Notes under the pieces: generated by a model
Databases searched by the model: none
Seen by the model: the letters and a program-made list of their open reading frames with translations, nothing else
What the model was told of the DNA's origin: nothing
In this document: in pieces, positions 1-8,307 of the stretch
Layout: each line of letters opens with the position of its first letter
Position numbering within the stretch: position 1 is the first letter of the stretch
Assembly (NCBI RefSeq): GCF_001548035.1
Contig: NZ_AP014723.1
Span: 1,798,001 to 1,862,000, forward strand
Length of the DNA: 64,000 nucleotides
Direction: 5' to 3'
Source: Sulfurospirillum sp. UCH001
Lineage (GTDB): Bacteria; Campylobacterota; Campylobacteria; Campylobacterales; Sulfurospirillaceae
Translations under genes and position numbers: made by a program

Positions 1-1396
1 AAGAAACGGCTAGGGTTAAGTTACCATCAACAATAGCACTCATCGCGTTTTCATACCCTTTTTCAACCGATTGTCTAATGGTCACACCTTGCCGTAAAAG
101 CTCGCGAATACGTTCCGTAATAATAACGTTTGCATCAACCGCCATACCCAGACTTAAAACAATACCCGCCATACCAGGCAATGTCAGTGTTGCCCCAAAA
201 AGAGCCATAATGGCAATCAATAAAAGGAAGTTTACGAACAATGCAATACTCGCAAATACACCCGCCATATGGTAGTACATAATCAAAAATCCGACAATGA
301 GGAAAAAGCCAGAAACCAATGCGATAGAACTTGCTTTGATACTATCTGCACCCAAAGATGGTCCTACACTTCGTTTTTCAAGAAGCGTTACAGGGGCTAA
401 AAGAGCTCCACTTCTAAGAGCGATTGCTACGTCGTGTGCTTCTTTAACACTAAAGCCACCACTGATTTGACCACTTCCTCCACCAATACGCTCACGAATA
501 ACAGGATCAGAATAGACTTTGTTATCCAAAACAATCGCTAAACGATTACCGACATTGTTGGCTGTAAAATCACCAAAGATTTTTGCACCCTCAGAATTGA
601 GCGTAAAATTGATGACAGGTTGATGCATATCGCTAAATGCTACTTTCGCATCAGTCAACATACTACCATCAATAATAGGGATTTCTTTAAGAACGTGACG
701 AATGTTGTCACCTCTCGCATCACTTAAAATAACATCACCATACTGTGCAGCTTCTGTTGGACTCATGTTATTTGCACGATCACGTCGTTTTTCATCCACT
801 GCCATAAGTTGTAAGTGTGCTGCTTTAGCGATTAATTCACGTGCACGTTGTTCTTCTTCTGCTGTTTTAATACCAGGCAGTTCCACAACAATTTTATCCA
901 TACCTTGCTTTGCAACATTTGGTTCAGCCAAACCAAATTGGTCCAAACGGTTACGAATTGTCTCTACTGCTTGAGAAATAGCATACTCTTTAATGAGAGT
1001 TTTCTCTTTCTCTTCTAAGTTAAGTGTGTATTTAAGAGCTTCTTTGTTGATATGCAAACCACTAACGGTTTTGAGCATCTCATCCAATTTTTTCTCTTCA
1101 TCTTTGTCAAGAAGTGTAAAAGAGAGCACCTCTTCATCAAGACGAAAGTCATCAATAATAATGTCATTGGTTTGCGCAAAAAATTTAATACTTGATGCAA
1201 TAGACTTTACTTTGGATTTGATAGCTTCTTCCGTTTTGACACCTAAAACCATATGAAGACCGCCCTGAAGATCAAGGCCTAACGCAATTTTAGCCCCTTT
1301 TTCACTTTGCAAGAAAGTAGGCATTGACATGCCTACTCCAAAAATTACTGAAATAATGAAAATGACTAAACGGTAGTTAAATACACCACTAGGCAT
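1..1396 (-). CDS. secD: Protein translocase subunit SecD, C-terminal end cut by window edge
   Basis: SecD is the inner-membrane partner of SecF that uses the proton gradient to help SecYEG-exported proteins leave on the periplasmic side. About 465 codons are visible. There is a first membrane segment near residues 8-26, the conserved LDLQGG motif at 41-46, a large periplasmic region, then several membrane segments including the conserved GMAVDANV motif near residue 417. The ATG overlaps the yajC stop codon by 8 nt, so the two genes are translationally coupled; secF probably follows outside the window. The protein is cut by the window start, not truncated by mutation. Confidence 0.95.
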   Translation of the reverse strand, partial: MPSGVFNYRLVIFIISVIFGVGMSMPTFLQSEKGAKIALGLDLQGGLHMVLGVKTEEAIKSKVKSIASSIKFFAQTNDIIIDDFRLDEEVLSFTLLDKDEEKKLDEMLKTVSGLHINKEALKYTLNLEEKEKTLIKEYAISQAVETIRNRLDQFGLAEPNVAKQGMDKIVVELPGIKTAEEEQRARELIAKAAHLQLMAVDEKRRDRANNMSPTEAAQYGDVILSDARGDNIRHVLKEIPIIDGSMLTDAKVAFSDMHQPVINFTLNSEGAKIFGDFTANNVGNRLAIVLDNKVYSDPVIRERIGGGSGQISGGFSVKEAHDVAIALRSGALLAPVTLLEKRSVGPSLGADSIKASSIALVSGFFLIVGFLIMYYHMAGVFASIALFVNFLLLIAIMALFGATLTLPGMAGIVLSLGMAVDANVIITERIRELLRQGVTIRQSVEKGYENAMSAIVDGNLTLAVS

Positions 1397-1664
1397 CGAT
1401 TTTCTTTGCGATGTATTCTCTTGCAACCTTCACTATGACGCCATCATCATTAAGCTTAACTTTGATAGAATCTTCTTCAGGTTTCACAACTTCACAGATC
1501 AAACCACCACTGGTAATGACTTTGTCTCCCTTTTGAAGAGCGTCAAGCATTTCTTTGTGTTTTTTTACCTGTTTTTGCTGAGGCCTAATCACAAGAAAAT
1601 AAAAAATTGCGAAAAGAACAACGAGTGGAAGTAAAGAAGAGAGTAAACTTGCAGAACCTTGCAT
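1389..1664 (-). CDS. yajC: Sec translocon accessory protein YajC
   Basis: YajC is a small single-pass inner-membrane protein that associates with SecDF. The 91-residue product has the usual form: one hydrophobic segment at about residues 9-26 ending in FLVIRPQQKQ, then a charged cytoplasmic domain with the DKVITSGGLI-type motif typical of the family. It overlaps secD by 8 nt and is the first visible gene of the yajC-secD unit. Its ATG lies only 11 nt from the best candidate start of lnt on the other strand, so their promoters must overlap coding sequence. Confidence 0.95.
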   Translation of the reverse strand: MQGSASLLSSLLPLVVLFAIFYFLVIRPQQKQVKKHKEMLDALQKGDKVITSGGLICEVVKPEEDSIKVKLNDDGVIVKVAREYIAKKIDA

Positions 1665-1675
1665 GGAAATCCTTT

Positions 1676-2914
1676 GTGAAAAAAAATTTAGAGATATATT
1701 TTACCCGCATTTACATAATAAAAGCCTTTGTTATAGCACTCTTGCTTTCAGCTTTTATTTATCTTGACTATTTTGGTTTGACCTTTCGTCCCCTTAATTC
1801 ACTCTTAGCCATTGCTGGGTTTTACCTTCTTTTAGGGCAAAATCGAATCGTTTGGTTTTGGAGTGGTCTTTCTATTGGGCTCTTATGGTTTTACTGGATT
1901 AGTTTTAGCTTTGTCTATTATGAGTTAAGCTTTCTTATTCCTTTCGTTATTCTAGGTATAGCTCTTGTTTATGCACTTTTATTTTGGGTTATTGGACGTT
2001 TTGGGTATTCTATATATCTGCAATTACCACTCCTATTTGGCGTGAGTTTTGTAGACCCTTTTGGATTTAATTGGTTAAAACTCGAAGTCATTTTAATCGA
2101 TACTTATTTTTCAACAACGCACCTTGCATTTGGACTTTTTTTAAGCAGCATTGCCCTTTTCAAGGCTCTTTCAAAATGGTTTAAAAGCCTTGCATTTTTA
2201 CCACTTATCGCAGCGCTTTCTGTATGGTATACACCCTCTTCTCTTACATTACCAGAACTCAATGTTGCTATACCTTCAATGCATATTCCTCAATCACAGC
2301 GTTGGGATGCCGCATATCAAAAAGAGGCAATTGATCTCAATTTTAAATTGATTGAACAAGCCATATCTGAAAAAAAAGAACTTATTATTTTCCCAGAAAG
2401 TGCATTTCCACTTTACCTCAATCGTGCCCCAGCACTTATCAAAGCACTCAAGGAATATTCGCATAACATTACTATTGTCACAGGTTCTTTAACCTACGAA
2501 GAAGATCAAGGATTTTTCAATTCGTCATACCTCTTTCAAAAAGGAGAAATGCAGATAGCACATAAGATTGTTCTCGTTCCTTTTGGAGAAGAGGTACCCT
2601 TTCCTGCTTTTATCGTTGAAATCATCAATAAGCTCTTTTTTGATGGCGCCAAAGATTATCAGAAAGCAAAAGCACCACAAGACTTCATCATCAATGACAT
2701 TCCTTTTAGAAGCGCTATTTGTTATGAAGGAACGAACGATAAACTGTTTGAAGGAAATCCTAAACAGATGATCGTCATTAGCAATAACGCATGGTTTAGC
2801 CCTTCTACAGAGCAAACATTGCAGTATTTATTGCTACGATTGTATGCGAAAAAATACCAAACTGTGATTTATCACAGTGCAAATAGTGGGAAAAGTGGCG
2901 TGATCGTACCATAA
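1676..2914 (+). CDS. lnt: Apolipoprotein N-acyltransferase
   Basis: Lnt adds the third acyl chain to the N-terminal cysteine of lipoproteins in the inner membrane. An N-terminal block of membrane segments (about residues 15-190) precedes a nitrilase-like domain. The expected Glu-Lys-Cys triad is visible as E241 in FPESAFP, K297 in AHKIVLVPFGEE and C349 in AICYEG (numbered from the GTG at 1676). The open frame extends upstream to a TTG at 1607 inside yajC, but I prefer the GTG because GGAAA lies 7 nt before it; this gives 412 aa. Start choice is uncertain, function is not. It is convergent with metK across a shared hairpin. Confidence 0.9.
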   Translation: MKKNLEIYFTRIYIIKAFVIALLLSAFIYLDYFGLTFRPLNSLLAIAGFYLLLGQNRIVWFWSGLSIGLLWFYWISFSFVYYELSFLIPFVILGIALVYALLFWVIGRFGYSIYLQLPLLFGVSFVDPFGFNWLKLEVILIDTYFSTTHLAFGLFLSSIALFKALSKWFKSLAFLPLIAALSVWYTPSSLTLPELNVAIPSMHIPQSQRWDAAYQKEAIDLNFKLIEQAISEKKELIIFPESAFPLYLNRAPALIKALKEYSHNITIVTGSLTYEEDQGFFNSSYLFQKGEMQIAHKIVLVPFGEEVPFPAFIVEIINKLFFDGAKDYQKAKAPQDFIINDIPFRSAICYEGTNDKLFEGNPKQMIVISNNAWFSPSTEQTLQYLLLRLYAKKYQTVIYHSANSGKSGVIVP

Positions 2915-2940
2915 AGGCACACACCATGGTGCGCCTTTAT
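2911..2940. terminator. Bidirectional terminator-like hairpin between lnt and metK
   Basis: ATAAAGGC pairs perfectly with GCCTTTAT around an inner CACC/GGTG stem. It covers the lnt stop codon and lies just after the end of metK, the expected place for a shared terminator of two convergent genes. No long T-run follows, so it may also act as a 3'-end protecting hairpin. Confidence 0.6.
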
Positions 2941-2956
2941 AGCATAATGAGAGAGA

Positions 2957-4171
2957 TTACTTTTTAAGTGCTTTAAAGATTTCTAAACTATCGAGCTGTT
3001 CCCATGGATAATCACTTTGACCGACTTGTCCACGAGCAGCAACATCTGCGTACAAGAAGGTATCTTCGCTTGGTTTATCCAAACCAAACTTATTGGTGAT
3101 CCAACGTGGTGTTAAGCTAAATGTCTCTAGTACAAATGCAGAGAGTTCATCATCACTTGCACTGGTATAAGTTCCAAAGGTATCAACTGCTACAGAAACT
3201 GGTTTTGCTACACCAATCGCATAAGAAAGTTGAACTGAACATTTTTTAGCAAGGCCTGCAGCTACGATATGTTTTGCAATCCAACGAGCAGCATACAATC
3301 CACTACGATCTACTTTTGTATAGTCTTTACTTGATTGTGCACCACCACCGATAGGCGAATATCCTCCAAAGCTATCAACGATAAGCTTACGTCCTGTTAA
3401 ACCAGAATCATGAAGTGAGCTATGATTAACATAACGACCTGTTGGGTTGATATGAATGATAGTATCGTTTGGATCGTATAAATCAGTTGGAAGGCCTGTA
3501 TCATCAATCAAGCCTTTGATTAATGCGCGGACTTCTTCAATTGGCATATTTTCATTTGATGGAGCAGAAACTACAATAGTATGAATTTTTTGTGGTTTAC
3601 ACTCTTCAAAATTTTGCTTTGAACCATAATCCACAGTGACTTGTGTCTTAATATCAACGCCTAGTTTGTGGTTGTGTTTGAGTGCATAGTTATAAACTTT
3701 GTCGCATAGCATACGTGCATACGTAATCGCTGCTGGCATAAAATCAGCCGTTTCAGCTGAAGCAAAACCAAACATAATTCCTTGGTCACCTGCACCAATT
3801 TCGCCACTTTCTTGATCAACACCTTGATTGATATCGCTACTTTGTTGATTAAGAAGCACTTGAACTTTTACTTCATCTGGATAAAGGCATTGCTCTTTTG
3901 TAAAAGCAGATTTTCCATCATAACCAATTTTAATGAGTGCATCTTTAACGATCTTCTCGTAATCTGCAAAAGAGAGAATACTTTTGGTATTGACTTCGCC
4001 ACCAATGATAACGTGTTTACCTGCAACAAAAACTTCACTCGCTACGCGTGAATTTTTATCAGCAATTAAAAGTGTGTCAACAATGCTATCCGCAATGATG
4101 TCAGCACATTTGTCAGGGTGACCTGGACTTACCACTTCAGAGGTAAAAAGGTAGTGTTTTGTGTGTTCCAT
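2957..4171 (-). CDS. metK: S-adenosylmethionine synthetase
   Basis: MetK makes S-adenosylmethionine from methionine and ATP, the methyl donor for TrmD and many other enzymes. The 404-residue protein has GHPDKCAD at 17-24, the GAGDQGIMFG signature and the second signature GGGAQSSKDYTKVDRSG, near the family's usual GGGAFSGKDPTKVDRS. The open frame reaches back to an ATG at 4210, but homologues start close to the EHTKHYLFTSE stretch and GGAAAACAAAA precedes the ATG at 4171, so I use that start. The leader carries repeated ATGGAAAAC units and faces a candidate plus-strand small RNA. Confidence 0.96.
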   Translation of the reverse strand: MEHTKHYLFTSEVVSPGHPDKCADIIADSIVDTLLIADKNSRVASEVFVAGKHVIIGGEVNTKSILSFADYEKIVKDALIKIGYDGKSAFTKEQCLYPDEVKVQVLLNQQSSDINQGVDQESGEIGAGDQGIMFGFASAETADFMPAAITYARMLCDKVYNYALKHNHKLGVDIKTQVTVDYGSKQNFEECKPQKIHTIVVSAPSNENMPIEEVRALIKGLIDDTGLPTDLYDPNDTIIHINPTGRYVNHSSLHDSGLTGRKLIVDSFGGYSPIGGGAQSSKDYTKVDRSGLYAARWIAKHIVAAGLAKKCSVQLSYAIGVAKPVSVAVDTFGTYTSASDDELSAFVLETFSLTPRWITNKFGLDKPSEDTFLYADVAARGQVGQSDYPWEQLDSLEIFKALKK

Positions 4172-4269
4172 TTTTGTTTTCCATTTCTTTGTTTTCCCAT
4201 TTTCAAACATTCATATGACTTGCATATAACGTCTAAAAACCTGTTTTCCATCCTTTTGTTTTCCATTTA
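4172..4269 (-). repeat. metK leader with repeated ATGGAAAAC units
   Basis: Read on the minus strand, the leader holds close copies of ATGGAAAAC: two near 4240-4269, separated by AAAAGG, then GGGAAAAC and ATGGAAAAC between 4176 and 4200, followed by the real start ATGGAACAC. The copies look like duplicates of the start region. No function is known to me. Confidence 0.5.
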
Positions 4270-4371
4270 TGGTTTCAAGAAGATACGAAACATAAAATAA
4301 AATTAAAAGTTTGAACCAAGGCTCCTGTGAGCCCACCGCTTACTTAAGAAGAGTATAATACTCTCTTTTTT
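4237..4371 (+). ncRNA. Candidate small RNA opposite the metK leader
   Basis: An intrinsic terminator at 4350-4371 points to the plus strand, yet no plus-strand gene precedes it: the nearest, lnt, ends at 2914 and has its own hairpin. A TATAAC box at about 4225-4230 could start a transcript near 4237. The transcript would contain a hairpin GGCTC-CTGT-GAGCC (4320-4333), a GTTTC/GAAAC stem (about 4272-4291) and the complement of the repeated metK leader units. TTGAACCAAGG (about 4310-4320) resembles a stretch I recall from E. coli 6S RNA, a weak hint only. The alternative is a structured metK leader on the other strand. Confidence 0.35.
4350..4371 (+). terminator. Intrinsic terminator, plus strand
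   Basis: AGAGTAT and ATACTCT form a perfect 7-bp stem around a single A, followed by CTTTTTT. The T-run is on the plus strand; the minus strand has only a weak one toward metK. This is the main evidence for a plus-strand transcript in this gap. Confidence 0.6.
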
Positions 4372-4390
4372 ATAAAAAAAACTTTGAGTG

Positions 4391-5296
4391 TTAGATTACT
4401 TGCGAAATAATGAAATTCCATAAACCAATACTTACAAATGAGAAGAGAATACCGAGCGCCAAGGCATTAATGAGCAATTCTCGATTAAGTCCTCCTCGAA
4501 TACCAAAAACGACTGCCATAGTCATGGGAGGCATCGCTGTTTCTAGCAATGTTACTTTGACCCATTCCGCTTTTAAATCCGCAAAAAAGTAAAGTCCTAT
4601 AAGCATAATAAACGGTGCTACAACCATTTTTAGGCTTAGGGCAACCATGTTTTCTTTAAAATACAGTGACAAGGTACGAAATTCTAACTTCATTCCCACA
4701 ATACCTGTTACCAAAGGAATAAGTGTGGCTTGAAATTTATCGAGAATCGTTTCAATGAGCACGGGAAACTCTGTCCCTTGAAAATAGACCGCAACAACGA
4801 TAGCAAGCAATGGAGGAGAAAAAACCATCTGTTTTGCCACATCACGCACACGCTGTTCTCTGCCACCGCCCCATGCGATTAGGGCAACACCAAACGTCAT
4901 CAAAGCGATAAACGTACCAATTTGATCATACACCAACGCATAACTAACCGCGTGTAAAGAATAAAATGATTCAATATATGAAAAGCCAACAAAGCCCGTG
5001 TTTCCAAAACCGACTATGACCATTATCGTCACGAGATTTTGCTTGTCCAACTTCAGATAACGCCCTGCTACATACCCCAGAAAAAGCGAAAGCGCCATCG
5101 TAATGTAAGCAATCACGATAATGAGAAAAACTTCATGGCTAAACGTCATGTGGCGTATTTTAGAAAGAGCCAATGCAGGCAATGAGAAATAGATCACAAA
5201 CTCGGTTAAAGCTTCTGAAATATCGTGTTTGATTTTTTTAAAAAGATACCCTAAGGCAACAAAAATAAAGACGGGAGCAACTTGTTCAATCATCAT
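4391..5296 (-). CDS. AEC-family transporter (auxin efflux carrier-like)
   Basis: This is a 301-residue, very hydrophobic protein with about ten membrane segments, in the AEC/BART superfamily of secondary carriers. Typical parts are an N-terminal FVALGYLFKK segment, a central GFGNTGFVG motif and a C-terminal AMPPMTMAVVFG stretch. Family members export or import small organic anions such as malate; the substrate cannot be read from the sequence. It lies 38 bp downstream of aat and may be cotranscribed. Two ATGs in tandem (5296, 5293) follow AGAAG, and either could be used. Confidence 0.85.
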   Translation of the reverse strand: MMIEQVAPVFIFVALGYLFKKIKHDISEALTEFVIYFSLPALALSKIRHMTFSHEVFLIIVIAYITMALSLFLGYVAGRYLKLDKQNLVTIMVIVGFGNTGFVGFSYIESFYSLHAVSYALVYDQIGTFIALMTFGVALIAWGGGREQRVRDVAKQMVFSPPLLAIVVAVYFQGTEFPVLIETILDKFQATLIPLVTGIVGMKLEFRTLSLYFKENMVALSLKMVVAPFIMLIGLYFFADLKAEWVKVTLLETAMPPMTMAVVFGIRGGLNRELLINALALGILFSFVSIGLWNFIISQVI

Positions 5297-5334
5297 AAAC
5301 TTCTTTTATACATAAAGGCAAAAAAGGCGCAAAA

Positions 5335-6015
5335 TTACCACGGTTTTGTCGTACAATTTTCTAAAGCGTTTTCTAACATACCTAAAAATTTCTTGCGTTC
5401 TATCACACACGCACCTAAAGACTGAAGATGGTCAGTGGGGAGTTGACAATCAATAAAGTCTCCACCTAAACATCTCACTTTTTCACATAACGCGACTAAG
5501 GCAACTTTTGAAGCATCTCTTTTTGTGGAAAACATCGATTCTCCGCAAAAAACCCCACCAAGATAGAGTCCATACAATCCTCCAACCAATTTTCCCTCAA
5601 AAAATGTTTCGACTGAGTGGGCAAACCCTTGTGAGTGTAACGCACAAAATGCTTTGATGAGTGCCTCACTAATCCAACTTTTTTCTCCCTTTTCAAGTCT
5701 CGTAAACAAGCATTGACGCATCACATCTTCAAAACAGGTGTCATAACGTATTTCATACAGTTTCATACTTTTGGCTAAACTTTTGGAGATTTTGATGTCT
5801 GAGGGAAAAAGAATAAGCCTAGGGTCAGGCGACCACCAAAGAATCGGATCGCCTTCATTAAACCATGGGAAAACACCTCTTGTATAGGCACGAAGGAGGC
5901 GCTCAGGTTTGAGATCACCTCCCCATGCTAAAAGGCCCTCAGAGCTTGCATCGTGAGGATTAGGGAATGTATAATCGCGCGAATGCAACTGAGGAATAAG
6001 TATCTTAGTTGCCAC
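5335..6015 (-). CDS. aat: Leucyl/phenylalanyl-tRNA-protein transferase
   Basis: Aat attaches Leu or Phe from charged tRNA to proteins with N-terminal Arg or Lys, creating primary N-degrons that ClpS delivers to ClpAP. The 226-residue protein has the family's hallmark FPNPHDASSEGLLAWGGDL near the N terminus, then GVFPWFNEGDPILWWSPDPR and GGLYGLYLGGVFCGESMFS. The start is a GTG 11 nt inside the end of clpA, so translation is probably coupled to clpA. Adjacent clpA and clpS complete the pathway in one run. Confidence 0.96.
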   Translation of the reverse strand: MATKILIPQLHSRDYTFPNPHDASSEGLLAWGGDLKPERLLRAYTRGVFPWFNEGDPILWWSPDPRLILFPSDIKISKSLAKSMKLYEIRYDTCFEDVMRQCLFTRLEKGEKSWISEALIKAFCALHSQGFAHSVETFFEGKLVGGLYGLYLGGVFCGESMFSTKRDASKVALVALCEKVRCLGGDFIDCQLPTDHLQSLGACVIERKKFLGMLENALENCTTKPW

Positions 6016-8203
6016 CGCTGTATTCGAATACCAATTTTTTAGATTTATAATCTATTTTACAGACACCACCGTTTTTGAGTTTGCCAAATAGAACCTCTTC
6101 GGCAAGTGGTGTTTTAATTTTTTCTTGGATAACACGACGCATAACACGTGCACCCATCTCTTTACTGTAACCTTCGCTTGCAAGTTGTTTTTTTGCTGCG
6201 AGTGTCGCTACAATCTCTACTTTTTTATCTTTGAGTTGCTCAGTGAGTTCATTTAACAGTTTTTCCACAACATTGATCATCACAGACTCAGAAAGCGGCG
6301 CGAAATGAATCACTTCATCTAAACGATTTCTAAACTCAGGCGAGAAGAACTCTTTAATCGCATGATCTGTTCTGCTAGTCTCATTTTTTGTAAAGCCCAT
6401 GGTTGGGGCTTCTTTTGTTCCAAGATTGGATGTCATGATGATGATGACATTACGAAAATCAATCTTTGTGCCATTGTTATCGGTTAACGTTGCGCTATCA
6501 AAAATTTGGAGCAAGATATTGAGCATATCAGGATATGCTTTTTCAATCTCATCTAACAAAAGAACGCTGTATGGATGCTTTTTGATCGCTTCGCTTAGCT
6601 GTCCACCCTCATCATACCCCACATAACCAGGAGGTGCTCCAATGAGACGACTAACCGTATGCTTTTCCATATATTCGCTCATATCATAGCGTTCGAAATG
6701 CACACCTAACTCATAAGCTAGTTGTTTTGCAACTTCCGTTTTACCTACACCAGTCGGTCCTGCAAACAAGAAAGAACCTATTGGAGAGGTTGGATGACCA
6801 AGCCCTGCACGACTGCGTTTGATCGCCTTCACGAGCGCTTCAATGGCAGCATCTTGTCCAAAAATTTTCGATTTTAGATGCGCTTCTAAGTGCTGCATCA
6901 CTTCGCCTTCATCTTTGGTAACGCTACGGCTTGGGATGTTTGCAATGCGAGAAAGAACGGCTTCTATGTCGCTGAGTTCCACGACTTTTTTACGTTTTTT
7001 ATCCAAATGAAACGACGCACCCACTTCATCGATAAGATCAATCGCAGAGTCTGGTAAGAACTTATCGCTAATATATTTTTTGGCAAGCTCTACAGAAGCC
7101 CTAATAACTTCAGTCGGGTACTTAACACCATGATGTTTTTCATAACTTCCCTTAAGTCCTTTCAGAATTAAGAAGGAGTCTTCAATGCTTGGTTCTAACA
7201 CATCAATTTTGGCAAAACGACGGCTGAGCGCTTTGTCTTTATCGAAGAAATTACGAAACTCTCCGTACGTTGTTGCACCAATGCAGCGAATTTTTCCAGA
7301 CGCTAATGCTGGCTTAAGCAAGTTAGAAAGATCCATCGAGCCACCACTTGTTGCTCCTGCTCCTACAATGGTATGAATCTCATCGATAAATAAGATCGCA
7401 CCTTTTTTAGCTTCTAACTCTGTTAAAATCTCTTTGAGGCGTTTTTCAAAATCACCACGGTATTTGGTACCAGAAAGTAAAGAGCCCATATCTAGGGCAT
7501 ACACCGGTGTTTCTTTTAAGATTTCAGGCACAGCACCTTCGCTAATTTTTGCAGCCAAACCTTCGACAATAGCTGTTTTACCAACACCGGGTTCACCCAC
7601 AAGCAGAGGATTGTTTTTCTTTCTGCGACACAATACTTGCATCACACGTTTAACTTCATCAGCACGCCCAATCAACGGGTCTATCTGCTTTTGTTTGGCA
7701 AGGGCGATTAAATCAAGGGTATATTTTGCAAGGGCATTCTCTTGTTGCTCATTTAGGCTTTGCTCTTTATGTTGTGGGGCACTCATAGCAGTGACTTCTT
7801 CAACAATCAACAGTTTATCAACGCCTTGTTGCAATAAAAGGGAAACACAAAAAGCATTACTTTCATCCATCATAGCGATTAGAAGATCAAACACACTTGC
7901 TTCTGATTTTCCTGCACTTTTGACATGTAACATCATAGATTCGACCACGCGAGACAGTGCTACGGTCTCTAACGGCTCATAATTTTCATCACTAGGAACA
8001 ACTTGAGGATTTGCCACAAAATACTTTTCCATCGAGCGTTGCAAAAATGTAATGCTTAATCCACAATTGATAAGGAGTTCAGTCACATGTTCATTGTTCA
8101 GTAATGCAAAGAAGAGATGGTCCACAGTGATGTATTCGTAGCGATGTTTTCTGACAAATGCAATCGCATCATTAAAAACATAATTGAGTTCTTGACTAAC
8201 CAT
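6005..8203 (-). CDS. clpA: ATP-dependent Clp protease ATP-binding subunit ClpA
   Basis: ClpA is a double-ring AAA+ unfoldase that feeds substrates into ClpP. The 732-residue protein has an N-terminal Clp repeat domain (about 1-140, the ClpS docking site), a first AAA module with Walker A GEPGVGKT near residue 203 and DEIHTIVGAG after it, and a second module with GPTGVGKT near 481 and LLLDEIEKA. It lacks the long coiled middle domain of ClpB, which separates the two families. A strong AAAAAAGGAGG precedes the ATG. clpP is not in the window. Confidence 0.96.
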   Translation of the reverse strand: MVSQELNYVFNDAIAFVRKHRYEYITVDHLFFALLNNEHVTELLINCGLSITFLQRSMEKYFVANPQVVPSDENYEPLETVALSRVVESMMLHVKSAGKSEASVFDLLIAMMDESNAFCVSLLLQQGVDKLLIVEEVTAMSAPQHKEQSLNEQQENALAKYTLDLIALAKQKQIDPLIGRADEVKRVMQVLCRRKKNNPLLVGEPGVGKTAIVEGLAAKISEGAVPEILKETPVYALDMGSLLSGTKYRGDFEKRLKEILTELEAKKGAILFIDEIHTIVGAGATSGGSMDLSNLLKPALASGKIRCIGATTYGEFRNFFDKDKALSRRFAKIDVLEPSIEDSFLILKGLKGSYEKHHGVKYPTEVIRASVELAKKYISDKFLPDSAIDLIDEVGASFHLDKKRKKVVELSDIEAVLSRIANIPSRSVTKDEGEVMQHLEAHLKSKIFGQDAAIEALVKAIKRSRAGLGHPTSPIGSFLFAGPTGVGKTEVAKQLAYELGVHFERYDMSEYMEKHTVSRLIGAPPGYVGYDEGGQLSEAIKKHPYSVLLLDEIEKAYPDMLNILLQIFDSATLTDNNGTKIDFRNVIIIMTSNLGTKEAPTMGFTKNETSRTDHAIKEFFSPEFRNRLDEVIHFAPLSESVMINVVEKLLNELTEQLKDKKVEIVATLAAKKQLASEGYSKEMGARVMRRVIQEKIKTPLAEEVLFGKLKNGGVCKIDYKSKKLVFEYSGGN

Positions 8204-8229
8204 AAATCCCTCCTTTTTTACTTTAATAC

Positions 8230-8300
8230 GCTTTTACAGCAAAGCTCTAAAAGCTACGCTGCACTTGGCACTAAAGCCTGCCAACAACGTTGGCAGAATG
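8230..8300. repeat. Dispersed palindromic intergenic repeat, copy A
   Basis: This fills most of the gap between the clpS stop and the clpA ribosome-binding site. It consists of an imperfect 11-bp hairpin (8230-8254, loop AAA), a spacer with GCTACGCTGCACTTGGCACT, and a second perfect hairpin CTGCCAAC/GTTGGCAG (8278-8296). It aligns along its whole length with two copies at about 37.54-37.68 kb, one of which also sits just behind the 3' end of a minus-strand gene. Confidence 0.6.
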
Positions 8301-8307
8301 ATATACA

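Noticed and set aside
4310-4340. GGTTCAAAC on the minus strand near metK, resembling a tRNA T-loop
   Set aside because: The flanking bases do not pair as a T-stem and there is no acceptor or anticodon arm, so it is not a tRNA or tmRNA.
4172-4390. SAM riboswitch in the metK leader
   Set aside because: I looked for SAM-I, SAM-II and SAH-type conserved cores and could not match them by eye; only a short GGCTC/GAGCC hairpin is present.
7434-7982. 182-codon open frame on the plus strand
   Set aside because: It is antisense to clpA, has low-complexity shadow composition and no start signals; clpA is certain.
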